A DNA stretch of 37,671 bases from CAYFQB01 sp964345225 (GCA_964345225.1 CAYFQB010000065.1:1-37671); one strand, 5' to 3'. Shown: positions 6,605 through 16,037, counted from the stretch's first letter. Notes: generated by a model from the sequence alone, not told the origin. Numbers and translations are program-made.

Positions 6605-8047
6605 TCAATTTGAATATTCGTTCAGCAGATTCTTTTGAAAATCGTAAATCTGAACCTTAACAGCAATCTTTCCATCAAGTCTGTGTGTAGCACATGACAG
6701 ACACGGGTCATAGGCACGAATGGCCATCTCAACCGTATTCAATATACCCTGGTCGTACTTACCATCTTTAATCAGGGTCTTTGCAGCGTGTTTTACCGAC
6801 ATATTTATGGCTGCATTATTGTTTGTAGTCGCTACTATCAGGTTGACATTGGTAAGCAAACCATCTGCATCTGTCTCATAGTCATGAATAAGAGTTCCCC
6901 TTGGAGCCTCCACACAGCCGACCCCCCTTGCTGCCCTAGGTTCCACTTTCTTTCTTATGTCAGTGCTGGTAATCTCAGGGTCACTAAGCAACTTAACAGT
7001 TAACTCGGCACTATAAAGAAGCTCAATCAACCTCGCCCAGTGATAAAGGAGTGTTAATTGTGCAGGCCTGCCGAATGATGAACGGAACTCATCAAGCTCT
7101 GCCTGTGCCAGAGGTGTTGCCATCTTATCACAGACATTAATCCTTGCCAGTGAGTTGACACGAAAAATTCCTTTTGGATCGTCAAGGTCCATAGAGAACC
7201 CTCCAGCCTTTTTGGCATACGGGAATTTAAGGTATGTCCAGTCCTCTATGTGCTCGGAAATATAATCTGTGTACTGGTCATAGGCAAAATCCTCGTAACT
7301 GCCGTCTGCTGCCATCATCCTCAATTTGCCGTCGTAGAGGTTCATTGAACCATCTTCAGCTACTGTTCCGAGGAAGCCTGTAGTAATGGGCGCAATAGTT
7401 TTGACAACATCAAGATATTTAGGGAAAATATTTTCTTTTGCATAGGCAATGGTAAACTTGGCCAGTTCAAGGGCTTCCTCAGCCTGCTTTAGAAGTTCCA
7501 CGCGTTCTTCCTCCTTAAGGGGCCTGCTGAACCCGCCCGGTACAGCTGCAGGCATATGTATTGACTTGCCAGCCAGAACTTCAAGCATCTTTGCACACAT
7601 ATGGCGCACCTTTACTACTCTTTTTGCAATGTCCGGCGCAGCACCCACGATACCTATTACATTTCTGACAGGATATTCAGCATTAGGACCGAGGACAAAG
7701 TCAGCCCCGGAAAGGAAATAAAACTGCAGGATATGCTCTTCCATATAGGCTATTGCATTGCATAGTTCCCTCAGCTTAGCTCCAGTCGATGGAGGTGTTA
7801 CCCCGAATACCGCATCACATGCCTTTGCACCAGCCATATGGTGGGACATTGGACATACACCACAGATTCTTGTGGTTATCCTTGGCATCTCTTCCACTGG
7901 TTTTCCGAGACAGAACTTTTCAAACCCCCTGAGTTCGATTACTTTCACCCTGGCATCACTTACATTTCCAGAATCATCAAGATCTATTGTTACCTTTGCA
8001 TGACCTTCTATTCTCGTTACAGGTTGTATAGTTAAAGTTTTACCCAT
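6605..8047 (-). CDS. mvhA: F420-non-reducing-type hydrogenase large subunit (group 3, MvhA-like)
   Basis: A 480-residue cytoplasmic [NiFe] catalytic subunit. Both nickel motifs are present with ordinary cysteines: L1 R60-I-C62-G-V-C65-PMSHH and L2 DP-C449-LS-C452-ATH455, with a 25-residue tail after His455 for proteolytic maturation. The contrast with the UGA-containing L1 of the neighbouring HyaB is direct. The start at 8047 has GGAGGTGAT just upstream and lies 6 bp after mvhG. With MvhG and MvhD it would oxidise H2 (or evolve it) and hand electrons to HdrA in the Hdr-Mvh complex. The absence of a signal peptide agrees with a cytoplasmic site. Confidence 0.93.
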   Translation of the reverse strand: MGKTLTIQPVTRIEGHAKVTIDLDDSGNVSDARVKVIELRGFEKFCLGKPVEEMPRITTRICGVCPMSHHMAGAKACDAVFGVTPPSTGAKLRELCNAIAYMEEHILQFYFLSGADFVLGPNAEYPVRNVIGIVGAAPDIAKRVVKVRHMCAKMLEVLAGKSIHMPAAVPGGFSRPLKEEERVELLKQAEEALELAKFTIAYAKENIFPKYLDVVKTIAPITTGFLGTVAEDGSMNLYDGKLRMMAADGSYEDFAYDQYTDYISEHIEDWTYLKFPYAKKAGGFSMDLDDPKGIFRVNSLARINVCDKMATPLAQAELDEFRSSFGRPAQLTLLYHWARLIELLYSAELTVKLLSDPEITSTDIRKKVEPRAARGVGCVEAPRGTLIHDYETDADGLLTNVNLIVATTNNNAAINMSVKHAAKTLIKDGKYDQGILNTVEMAIRAYDPCLSCATHRLDGKIAVKVQIYDFQKNLLNEYSN

Positions 8048-8053
8048 CTTTTA

Positions 8054-8977
8054 TCACCTCCCCGGTACTGGTTTTAATCTGCCGGCACCACAGAACCTGT
8101 TGAACTGAGCTGCACGGTCAGGTATCTGTTTAACATCCAGGCCGATGCTTGAGAGTGCACCCATCATATCAACCATCGGGTTAGCCGTGTCTTTAAGTGG
8201 ACCAAAACAACCGCGACAAGGCATATATGCCTTGATACATCTCGGAGTCTTTTCAGAACCACCGCAGCCTCCTCTTGTAGCCGGACCCTGGCAGAGGAAC
8301 CCCTGCTCAAGGATACATCGAACTGTATCCAGAGGTTTTGCCGGATCAAACTCAATCGACTCAAGAGGTCTCTTGAGGGTAGCAACTGCCTTCTTTTCCC
8401 TTATTGTAGGGCATTCATCACATACACTCTTTTCAGACAGCTTAAATTCAGTCCCTTCCAGTAGAGAGGTTAATGCCCCTACGATCATTTCTGGCGGTGT
8501 TGGACAACCAGGTAGTTTAAGGTCAACATTAACAACCTCATGAAGTGCGTATACCCTGTCGGTCAGCGGTGGAAGCCCTACAGACGGTGTTGCAGCAGAA
8601 TCAGTTGATTTTGAACCTCGATATACTTTTTCATAAAGATCTGCCAGAGAAAACTGATTAGCGAGTGCAGGAACACCGCCAAAACATGCACATGAACCAA
8701 GTGCAATCAGGGTTTTACACTTAGCCCTCATTTCTTCGGCAAGCTCTCTGTTCTCTTCATTTCTTACACCACCTGTTATAATACCAACGTCAGCTTCAGG
8801 GATTTCAGCCTTTGTTCCTTCACCTGTCTGTCCGAATAATTTATGATCCATAAGAACCGGCATGTGAACGAATTCAAGTTTAGGTAATATATCCAGAAGA
8901 GGCTCTCCGATATCAAGTATAGCAACCTCGCATCCTCCACAAATACTAAACCATTCTTCTGCTACTCTTACAGCCAT
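8054..8977 (-). CDS. mvhG: F420-non-reducing-type hydrogenase small subunit (MvhG-like)
   Basis: A 307-residue small subunit carrying Fe-S clusters from the NiFe site towards MvhD. The proximal-cluster motif is intact (C13-G-G-C16), followed by GSCACFGG and LPGCPTPP. A cysteine-rich C-terminal half (CDEC, FLCQGPATRGGCGG, PRC, MPCRGC) holds the other clusters. There is no Tat signal, so the enzyme is cytoplasmic. It starts after a strong AAGGAGGTGAT site and is preceded by an intercistronic hairpin. Confidence 0.93.
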   Translation of the reverse strand: MAVRVAEEWFSICGGCEVAILDIGEPLLDILPKLEFVHMPVLMDHKLFGQTGEGTKAEIPEADVGIITGGVRNEENRELAEEMRAKCKTLIALGSCACFGGVPALANQFSLADLYEKVYRGSKSTDSAATPSVGLPPLTDRVYALHEVVNVDLKLPGCPTPPEMIVGALTSLLEGTEFKLSEKSVCDECPTIREKKAVATLKRPLESIEFDPAKPLDTVRCILEQGFLCQGPATRGGCGGSEKTPRCIKAYMPCRGCFGPLKDTANPMVDMMGALSSIGLDVKQIPDRAAQFNRFCGAGRLKPVPGR

Positions 8978-8997
8978 AATATCACCTCCTTATGTCT

Positions 8998-9021
8998 TGC
9001 AAAATCCGTTATGGTTTTGCA
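8998..9021 (-). promoter_or_regulatory. Intercistronic hairpin between mvhD and mvhG
   Basis: On the minus strand TGCAAAACC pairs with GG(A)TTTTGCA, nine base pairs with one bulged A and a loop of ATAAC, in the 77-bp gap between mvhD and mvhG. There is no U tract. An mRNA processing or stability signal that sets MvhD apart from MvhG/MvhA levels is the simplest reading. Confidence 0.4.
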
Positions 9022-9054
9022 TTTTTAGATGTCTATGCCAAGCGTCTCACCTAT

Positions 9055-9468
9055 TTACATTTTGTAAGGGCTCGGCCCTAACTGTCTTATTTTTTCAACG
9101 GTTTCTGTCACAACATCAGCAAAACGTTCTGCCTCTGCTGCAGACACCCATTCGAGCCTGAATCGCTCTGGTTCAAGCCCAAAGTCTTCAAGCATTAATT
9201 CAATAGCCTCGGCCCTTGACTTGGCCCTTAGATTCCCCTCTAGATAATGACAGTCACCTGGGTGGCATCCACATATAAGCACGCCGTCTGCACCCCTGGT
9301 AAGCGCATCTATTACAAGATTTGTATGGATCATACCAGTGCATTGTACCCGGATAATCCTGATGTTAGTAGGATACTGTATGCGAGACGTACCAGCCAGA
9401 TCAGCACCGGTATAAGCACACCAGTAACAGCAAAAAGTAATAATCAAAGGTTCAAAATCATCTGCCAT
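9055..9468 (-). CDS. mvhD: Methyl-viologen-reducing hydrogenase delta subunit (MvhD)
   Basis: A 137-residue [2Fe-2S] protein that wires the hydrogenase to HdrA. The conserved cysteines are C13-C14-x2-C17 (TFCCYWCAYTGAD), C43 (VQCTGM), C66/C68 (ICGCHPGDC) and C73. The ATG follows the hdrA stop after one base (TAA-G-ATG), so hdrA and mvhD are tightly coupled. Its position between hdrA and mvhG matches its bridging job. Confidence 0.93.
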   Translation of the reverse strand: MADDFEPLIITFCCYWCAYTGADLAGTSRIQYPTNIRIIRVQCTGMIHTNLVIDALTRGADGVLICGCHPGDCHYLEGNLRAKSRAEAIELMLEDFGLEPERFRLEWVSAAEAERFADVVTETVEKIRQLGPSPYKM

Positions 9469-9469
9469 C

Positions 9470-12400
9470 TTATTCCTCTATGCCCAGGGCAGCCATAACC
9501 TCTGCCCTTAATTTATTCAGCTCAAAGTGACGTACATGTACAGCATCTTTGGGACATGTTGCCATACATGTTCCGCAACCCTTGCATAATGCCTCGTCAA
9601 CCTTTACCATCTTTTTGACCACTCCCTCTTTTTCATACTCAAAAAGTGTAATAGCCTTAAACGGACATGGGTCCACACAATATGCGCATCCATCGCATTT
9701 ACTTTCATCAAGAAGTGAGATCGTTGGCTCAAGTTCTATAATTTCCTTGCTTAATATAGTTGCGGCCCTTGCAGCTGCCCCGGTAGCCTGGGCTATAGAT
9801 TCTTCCATTAACATCGGTGAGTGTGCCAAGCCGCACAGAAATATACCGTCTGAGGCAAAATCTACCGGGCGTAATTTTTTATGTGCTTCGAGGAAAAAAT
9901 TATCCTCTGTCAGAGGCACCTTTAATTTCTGGGCAAGCTCCTTATTCCCCTCATCAGCAACGACTGCAGAAGAAAGCACTAACAGATCAGCATTTATCGT
10001 TATGTCTTCACGGAGCATCTGATCGTTTACGGTAACCATTAACTTATTACCGCTCTTGGCAACTGTTGGCTTTATGTCGTCAGGATAACGTATAAAAATA
10101 ACGCCTAATTCTCTTGCCTGTCTGTAGTATTTTTCCAGGAATCCGTAAGTTCTTATCTCGCGGTACAGGATATACACTTTAGATTCAGGCCTGAGCTGTT
10201 TTATCCTGATTGCATTTTTAACTGCCTGAGAGCAGCATATCCGGCTGCAGTAAGGACGCTCCTCGTTTCTTGACCCTACGCACTGTATAAATACAACATC
10301 GTTGAACTTTAAATCCTCTCTTGACAAATATTCTTCCATCTCTATATTTAGCACTACCCGTTCATCCTGTCCGTAGAGGTACTCATCAGGCTTATACGGT
10401 CTGGCACCTGTTGCAACTATTATTACTCCGTGTTCTATCTCCCTGTCGTGACCATTACTGGATATTGTGCTTTTAAAGTTGCCTAAAGAACCGGTTACTT
10501 CTTTGAGTGTTTCATTTTTGTATAGTGTTATCCTTTTGTTACTGTTTATCTTGTTTTCAAGTTCGAGTATTACCCCCATAGGATTAATTCCTGAGGATAG
10601 TGCTGAAATCCTTCTAAGGTTGCCACCGAGTTCTCCGGACCTCTCTATCAGATAAGTATTAAAGCCCTGATTGGCCAATTCCACAGCCGCGGTCATCCCG
10701 GAAATACCGCCACCAATAACAAGGGCGTTATTGTTGATTTTAAGTGGACGCTTATAAAGCGGTGAATCCAGCTTTACCTTGGCCACTGCTATACGCAGAA
10801 GGTCCTTGGCCTTTTCAGTTGCCTTTTCAGGTTCCTTCATGTGCACCCATGAACATTGGTCTCTTATATTTGCCATTTCAAAAAGATAAAAATTCAAACC
10901 TGCCTCTCTTATTGTCTCCTGAAATAAGACCTCATGGGTTCTCGGAGTACATGAGGCCACAATAACCCTGTTAAGGTTAAACTCCGCTATCTTTTCTTTT
11001 ATTCTCTGCTGGCTGTCAGTAGAGCATGTATAAAGATTTCTCTCAGCATACTCCACCCCCGGCAGTGTCATGGCATACTGTACAACCTGTTCAACATCAA
11101 CAACGCTGGCTATGTTAGTGCCGCAGTGACAGACAAATACACCAACACGAGGGGCCTCCTTGGTAACATCTCTTTCAGGAGGGAACTCCTTCTTCTTAAT
11201 TAATGTCCCACGTGCATCTACTAAAAGACCAGAAACCTTGGATGCTGCAGCACTCGCCTGCATAACTGTTTCGGGTATATCTTTGGGAGATGAAAAAGGC
11301 CCGCAAACGTATATGCCGGGACAGCTGGTTTCTACAGGTTTAGACTCTTCTGTCTTGCAGAAGCCGAATTCATTGAGTTCTATACCTAATTTTTCAGATA
11401 GATCATTAACAAATGCTGGCGGTCTAAAGCCGGCTGAGAGTACCACCATATTGAATATCTCGTCTTTGAAATTTCCTTCCTCATCGTAATAGTGCATTAA
11501 GAGGTCATTTGTCTCAGAGATCTCCTTAATAGATGATGGACGGCTTCTTATATATTTTATGCCGCTTTCTTTTGCCCTGTTAAAATATCTTTCATATCCT
11601 TTTGCAAAGGTTCTCATGTCTATGTAAAAGATTGTGCAGTCAATATCAGGTGAATGTTCCTTCGCAATGATCGCCTCTTTTGTTGCAGCAACACAGCAGA
11701 TCGAAGAGCAGTACTGGTGTTCAACCTCTCGGGAACCAACGCACTGTATGAAGGCTATTTTTTTAGGGTGACCGTTATCAGACGGCCGAAGTACCTTGCC
11801 TCCAAAAGGACCACTTGGAGACAGTATCCTTTCAAACTCGAGGTTTGAGATTACATTGGGGAACCTGCCGTATCCGTACTCTCTTTTTATATTGAGTTTA
11901 AATAGCTCAAAACCAGGAGAAAGGATTACTGCTCCGACATTCAATTCAAGGGTACTCACTGCTGGCATACTGTGATCTATTGCTCCAGCCTTGCAGCTTT
12001 CCACGCACATCAGGCACTCAGAGCAAATTCCGCAATTAAGACACCTTTCTGCTTCCGCCAGCGCCTGTTCTTCGGTATATCCTAACTGTACTTCATCAAA
12101 ACTGCGTCTTACTTCATCAGCAGCCATGGGCGCTTTATGTCGTCCCTTTTTACTCGTTATCTTTTCTCTTATCTGCTCAGGTGTTAATTCTACCTTTGCA
12201 GGCTTTACCTCAGCCCGTTCCAGTGGTTTTCCTGAAAGGTAAAGATCAATAGATTTGGCAGCTTTATGTCCTGCAGCTATAGCATTAATTACAAAAGCCG
12301 GGCCAGTAACAACATCACCGCCTGCAAATACACCTTCTTTGGATGTTGCCAGTGTATCTGGATCTACTTTAATCGTACCCCGTTTAGTAAATTCGAAACC

Positions 12401-13915
12401 ATCATCAGTAAACGGCAGGTCAGGCCCCTGCCCAATGGCCGGTATTAATGTATCTACAGAAAGGGTAAAATTAGAACCTTCTAAGGGAACAGGCATCCGT
12501 CTGCCGCTTGCATCAACATCTCCTAATTTCATTTTAATGCACTCTAGAGATGTTATAGTGCCATCTTTAACAATTGCTTTTACCGGCGCTGAAAGAAACT
12601 GTATATTTATCCCTTCTATCAGTGCCTCTTCCACTTCATCTTCCTTGGCGGGCATCTCATCCCTTGTTCTCCGATAGAGTATCGTTACCTCCTTGCCTAA
12701 TCTTCTGGCAACTCTGGCAGCATCAATAGCAGTATTGCCGCCACCTACAACAATTACTTTTTGACCTAAAGTAACTTCCTGTCCCAGATTTATCCTTCTT
12801 AAAAATTCTGTCCCATCCAGTATCCCTTGTGCCTCTTCGTTAGGAATTTTCATCTTATATCCCTTATGAGTCCCGGCAGCAATAAAGACCGCATTATATC
12901 CTTCTTTAAAAAGCCCGTTAATACTTTCCACTTTTTGTCCGGTTTTTAATTCAATCCCACAAGCAAGAATGTTCTTAATATCCCATTGCAATCTTTCTCT
13001 GGGAAGTCTATATTCAGGGATCCCCACACACATCATGCCACCGGCAACAGGCAGTGCCTCAAAAACAGTAACGTCATATCCTTTTAGTTTTAAATCCTGT
13101 GCTGCAGCCAGTCCAGCCGGTCCTGATCCTATTATGGCAACACGTTTGGATGAAGCCTCAGCAGATTTCTCAACCTTTGGTATGACCGGTTGTATATTTT
13201 TTTCAAATGCCCAATCAGCTATAAACCTTTTTAGTGCCATAATCGAGACAGGTTCATCAACCTGTCCTCTGGTACATTCATCTTCGCAACGATGATTGCA
13301 AACACGTCCGCAAATAGATGGGAAAGGATTGTCCCTTACAATGACCCGATAGGCATCCTCGTATCGCTTCTGCCTGATTAAGGCAATATAGCCTTGTACT
13401 TTCTGCTCTGCAGGGCAGTTGAAGCTGCAGGGAGAACGCCCTGCTTTCCGAATAGCAAAATAGTTTGGAATAGCCTGGGGATAAAGTCTATAAATAGCCT
13501 TTGACTTGTTAAGGTTTAAATTATACTCAGAGAATATTTCTATTGGACATCTTTCCTCACACTCACCGCATCCTGTACATTTGTCCTCACGTATATACCG
13601 CGCCTTTTTCTTAAGTCTGACAGTAAAATTCCCTGGTTCTCCGGTAATATCATCTATATCAGCTAATGTGATTATCTCTATATCCTTGTGCCTTCCTACA
13701 TCAACAAGCCTAGGTGCCATAGTACACATAGCACAATCATTTGTAGGAAAGGTTTTATCTAACTGGGACATTACTCCGCCTATACATGGTTTTGTCTCAA
13801 CCAGATAGACCTTTATCCCGGACTCAGCAAGATCAAGTGCTGCCTGCATACCACCAATGCCGCCGCCTACAACTAATGCAGCACCTATGGTTGTTTTATA
13901 ATCACCATTACCCAT
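9470..13915 (-). CDS. hdrA: Giant HdrA fusion: HdrA core with inserted NfnB/GltD module plus a second full HdrA
   Basis: A 1481-residue flavin and Fe-S protein. Residues 12-125 form an HdrA FAD domain (VVGGGIGGMQAA) and a ferredoxin motif (C113-C123). Residues about 160-570 are a GltD/NfnB-like NAD(P)H unit: Cys163/167 and C202-C214 for Fe-S, FAD fold IIGSGPAGLAAAQDL at 261-275, NAD(P) fold VVGGGNTAIDAA at 389-400. Residues about 620-900 resume HdrA, with ferredoxin cysteines 625-641 and a CVGSR plus YCSSICC block (725-741). Residues 922-1481 are a second, complete HdrA: VGVFVCHCGTNI, FAD fold 1065-1078, PYCSRICC, and two CxxCxxCxxxC motifs near 1407-1454. It would be the flavin hub joining MvhD, HdrB and NAD(P)H. 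Bifurcation is inferred. Confidence 0.9.
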   Translation of the reverse strand: MGNGDYKTTIGAALVVGGGIGGMQAALDLAESGIKVYLVETKPCIGGVMSQLDKTFPTNDCAMCTMAPRLVDVGRHKDIEIITLADIDDITGEPGNFTVRLKKKARYIREDKCTGCGECEERCPIEIFSEYNLNLNKSKAIYRLYPQAIPNYFAIRKAGRSPCSFNCPAEQKVQGYIALIRQKRYEDAYRVIVRDNPFPSICGRVCNHRCEDECTRGQVDEPVSIMALKRFIADWAFEKNIQPVIPKVEKSAEASSKRVAIIGSGPAGLAAAQDLKLKGYDVTVFEALPVAGGMMCVGIPEYRLPRERLQWDIKNILACGIELKTGQKVESINGLFKEGYNAVFIAAGTHKGYKMKIPNEEAQGILDGTEFLRRINLGQEVTLGQKVIVVGGGNTAIDAARVARRLGKEVTILYRRTRDEMPAKEDEVEEALIEGINIQFLSAPVKAIVKDGTITSLECIKMKLGDVDASGRRMPVPLEGSNFTLSVDTLIPAIGQGPDLPFTDDGFEFTKRGTIKVDPDTLATSKEGVFAGGDVVTGPAFVINAIAAGHKAAKSIDLYLSGKPLERAEVKPAKVELTPEQIREKITSKKGRHKAPMAADEVRRSFDEVQLGYTEEQALAEAERCLNCGICSECLMCVESCKAGAIDHSMPAVSTLELNVGAVILSPGFELFKLNIKREYGYGRFPNVISNLEFERILSPSGPFGGKVLRPSDNGHPKKIAFIQCVGSREVEHQYCSSICCVAATKEAIIAKEHSPDIDCTIFYIDMRTFAKGYERYFNRAKESGIKYIRSRPSSIKEISETNDLLMHYYDEEGNFKDEIFNMVVLSAGFRPPAFVNDLSEKLGIELNEFGFCKTEESKPVETSCPGIYVCGPFSSPKDIPETVMQASAAASKVSGLLVDARGTLIKKKEFPPERDVTKEAPRVGVFVCHCGTNIASVVDVEQVVQYAMTLPGVEYAERNLYTCSTDSQQRIKEKIAEFNLNRVIVASCTPRTHEVLFQETIREAGLNFYLFEMANIRDQCSWVHMKEPEKATEKAKDLLRIAVAKVKLDSPLYKRPLKINNNALVIGGGISGMTAAVELANQGFNTYLIERSGELGGNLRRISALSSGINPMGVILELENKINSNKRITLYKNETLKEVTGSLGNFKSTISSNGHDREIEHGVIIVATGARPYKPDEYLYGQDERVVLNIEMEEYLSREDLKFNDVVFIQCVGSRNEERPYCSRICCSQAVKNAIRIKQLRPESKVYILYREIRTYGFLEKYYRQARELGVIFIRYPDDIKPTVAKSGNKLMVTVNDQMLREDITINADLLVLSSAVVADEGNKELAQKLKVPLTEDNFFLEAHKKLRPVDFASDGIFLCGLAHSPMLMEESIAQATGAAARAATILSKEIIELEPTISLLDESKCDGCAYCVDPCPFKAITLFEYEKEGVVKKMVKVDEALCKGCGTCMATCPKDAVHVRHFELNKLRAEVMAALGIEE

Positions 13916-13916
13916 A

Positions 13917-14828
13917 TCAGCTTACCTGTGTTTTATTACTCAGAACAGGTCTGGGATCAATAAAATGCCTTTTGAACCCAAGATCTTTTTCGGTTAATCC
14001 TAATGCATACCCCATAAGCTGGGTAATATATACAATAGGAATTGTTTGACTTAATTTATGTTTTTCTTTTGACTCTTCCTGACGTGAATCAAGGTTGAAC
14101 TGGCACATGGGGCAGGCAACTGAAATAAAGTCCGCACCGGCTTCAAGTGCACCGTTTAGTATCTTACCTGATAGTTCAACTATGATATCAGGTCTGGCCA
14201 TTGCAAGTGATGCACCGCAGCAGTCTGTCTTAAATTCCCAGTTCACAGTTTGAGCGCCAAAGGCCTCAATAAGCAAATCCATACTTTCAGGTAGTTCTGT
14301 ATAGTCAAAATCCATAACCTTTGGAGGACGGACTATCTGGCAGCCATAGTAACAGGCTATTTTAAGTCCTGAGAGGTCTTTTACAATCTTACTCCTAATG
14401 TCTGGGGCTTTTATTCCGAACCGGGATTTCTCTGGTGCAGGATTAATAACTCTACTGTATAGTTCAAGCGGATGTAAAACGTTCATCTCAGGATCTATCG
14501 TTGTTTCACAAATATCCTCAAGTTCTTTTAATAAAGGTGAATGATTTTTTGATTCATAAAGGGCATTTCTTAAGTGCAAATAACATGAGGCACATGGTGC
14601 AACAATCTCTTTAAGGCCCATTTTTTCGGCAAAAGAGATATTCTTAAAAGATAGCGAAAGAGATAAAACATGATTAGTTGAAGCGACAGGCGTTGAGCCG
14701 CAGCAGATCCATCCTTTAATCTCTTTCAGTCCTATTCCGAGTTCATTGCATACAGACGTAAACGATTTGTCATATTCCTTTGACAACGAATGTAAAGAGC
14801 ATCCAGGGTAATATGCAATATCAGCCAT
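13917..14828 (-). CDS. hdrB: Heterodisulfide reductase subunit B
   Basis: A 303-residue protein with both CCG domains of HdrB, which hold the two noncubane [4Fe-4S] clusters that split a disulfide. The first set is C10, C42-C43, C79-x2-C82; the second is C159/C163, C203-C204, C239-x2-C242. It lies one base before hdrA and 2 bp after hdrC, so the three are co-transcribed. In a non-methanogen the acceptor is unlikely to be CoM-S-S-CoB. Another disulfide or a sulfur-metabolism partner is likely, and it is not identifiable here. Confidence 0.92.
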   Translation of the reverse strand: MADIAYYPGCSLHSLSKEYDKSFTSVCNELGIGLKEIKGWICCGSTPVASTNHVLSLSLSFKNISFAEKMGLKEIVAPCASCYLHLRNALYESKNHSPLLKELEDICETTIDPEMNVLHPLELYSRVINPAPEKSRFGIKAPDIRSKIVKDLSGLKIACYYGCQIVRPPKVMDFDYTELPESMDLLIEAFGAQTVNWEFKTDCCGASLAMARPDIIVELSGKILNGALEAGADFISVACPMCQFNLDSRQEESKEKHKLSQTIPIVYITQLMGYALGLTEKDLGFKRHFIDPRPVLSNKTQVS

Positions 14829-14830
14829 AT

Positions 14831-15352
14831 TTAATCCTTTATCTTTCTGGATTTTTTAAAAAGCTTTCTTGTAGTTAATGTACCTTTTGGCAGTTGCAGA
14901 AAAGGCAGTTTTCCAAGTTTCAGCATATTAATGCCTAACTCTCTGTCTGAAGAGAAATCCCTGGTTTTCAATTTAAGGGAAATAATAAAAGTCAGTTCAT
15001 TTAAGCGGCCGTTCCTTTTAACGTTTTTAGTAAATGCATTATTGAACCAGAGTATTTCCTTGGATTGAGGGATAATGCCTGCTTTGTTTGCAAGACCTTT
15101 TGCAGATGTCATGACCTGGGCGATATCAACTCCCTGGGGACACCTTGCTGTACATGTCTCACACAGGACGCAGTACCATATTGCCTCACTTTGTAAAACC
15201 TTTTCAGTCTGATCCATCCTGAGAAGATGGATTATCTGGGCGGGCTTATAATCCATATAATAAGCGGTAGGACATCCCGAAGAACAACGGTTGCACTGAA
15301 AACACAGTTCAGGTGTAAGTTTTTCAAGGTCTATTGCTTTATAAAAGTCCAT
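14831..15352 (-). CDS. hdrC: Heterodisulfide reductase subunit C
   Basis: A 173-residue iron-sulfur protein with two [4Fe-4S] motifs, C17-x2-C20-x2-C23-x3-C27 and C61-x2-C64-x2-C67-x3-C71, that passes electrons from HdrA to HdrB. There is no membrane segment, so the complex is soluble. It is the first gene of the Hdr-Mvh set. GGTGATG lies upstream of the ATG, a moderate ribosome site. Confidence 0.92.
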   Translation of the reverse strand: MDFYKAIDLEKLTPELCFQCNRCSSGCPTAYYMDYKPAQIIHLLRMDQTEKVLQSEAIWYCVLCETCTARCPQGVDIAQVMTSAKGLANKAGIIPQSKEILWFNNAFTKNVKRNGRLNELTFIISLKLKTRDFSSDRELGINMLKLGKLPFLQLPKGTLTTRKLFKKSRKIKD

Positions 15353-15430
15353 TTTTATAAGTCATCACCGTAAAAAGGCTTTTTTTCGGTTTAAAAATGT
15401 TAATTGTTAAAAAATTAAAAAAATATCTCC

Positions 15431-15449
15431 TAATCATTTTTAATGATTA
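15431..15449. promoter_or_regulatory. Palindromic operator-like site upstream of hdrC
   Basis: TAATCATT-TTT-AATGATTA is a perfect 8-bp inverted repeat about 80 bp before the hdrC start. A further ATGAT-N6-ATCAT pair overlaps it on the minus strand. The symmetry suits a dimeric regulator, but no specific regulator is recognised. Confidence 0.35.
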
Positions 15450-15764
15450 ACAGATCATGCCTAAAAAAAGGAATATCTTTCTATGTATGAAACTTCTAAA
15501 AAGTAACCGGGCACTCAGTTAGGAACTTTGGCAGGTTAATTCAAAATTTTCGCGGTAAATGAGACTCTTTATTAGGCAATAACTTTATTTATAAAGGTAA
15601 AATTTACTCCCACTCCAACCCCCTCGCCAGTTACCTGAATCCCCTGATTTACTTGTTTTTTTCTTTATTTATCCTTAATTACAGAATATTACAAATCAAC
15701 ATTGAAGTCAATAATTTTGTAGTAGTTTTCAAGCGATAATAACGGTAGGAACCTGTCTTTCTTA

Positions 15765-16030
15765 CTCTTTACACCTTACTTTTTACTTTTTTAGGACTAA
15801 AAGGTTACGTCTTGCGGTCACGGTTACGAGGCCCGTTTACACATCGCATGGCGCATGGCGCTCTGAGCATGGCGTTCTTTTTATTCCTTACTCTTTGCCC
15901 TTTGCCTTTTTCGCCCTGCTCCCTGCTCCGTGCACCCTGCTCTTTACTTCCTACTCCTTACTTTCCTTTGATCTTTGCCTTTTAGTGCTTACTCCTTACT
16001 CCTCACTTCTTACTTCTTACTTCTTACTTC
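15765..16030. repeat. Modular low-complexity repeat block (locus A)
   Basis: The block is built from short words such as CTCCTTA, CTTCTTA, CCCTGCTC, CTTTGCC and a GCGCATGGCGCTCTGAGC-like stretch near 15846-15866. It shares a run of 26 identical bases (around 15959-15984) with the reverse complement of locus B at 26815-26935. It contains no gene. Confidence 0.7.
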
Positions 16031-16037
16031 CTGCTTA

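Larger units (their letters stand above)
15353..16037. other. Long intergenic region upstream of the Hdr-Mvh operon
   Basis: About 685 bp with no convincing gene. The part next to hdrC is A+T-rich and contains the palindrome listed at 15431-15449, so it should include the operon promoter, although no clear hexamer pair was found. The part next to fabD is pyrimidine-rich low-complexity repeat (15765-16030). Confidence 0.6.
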
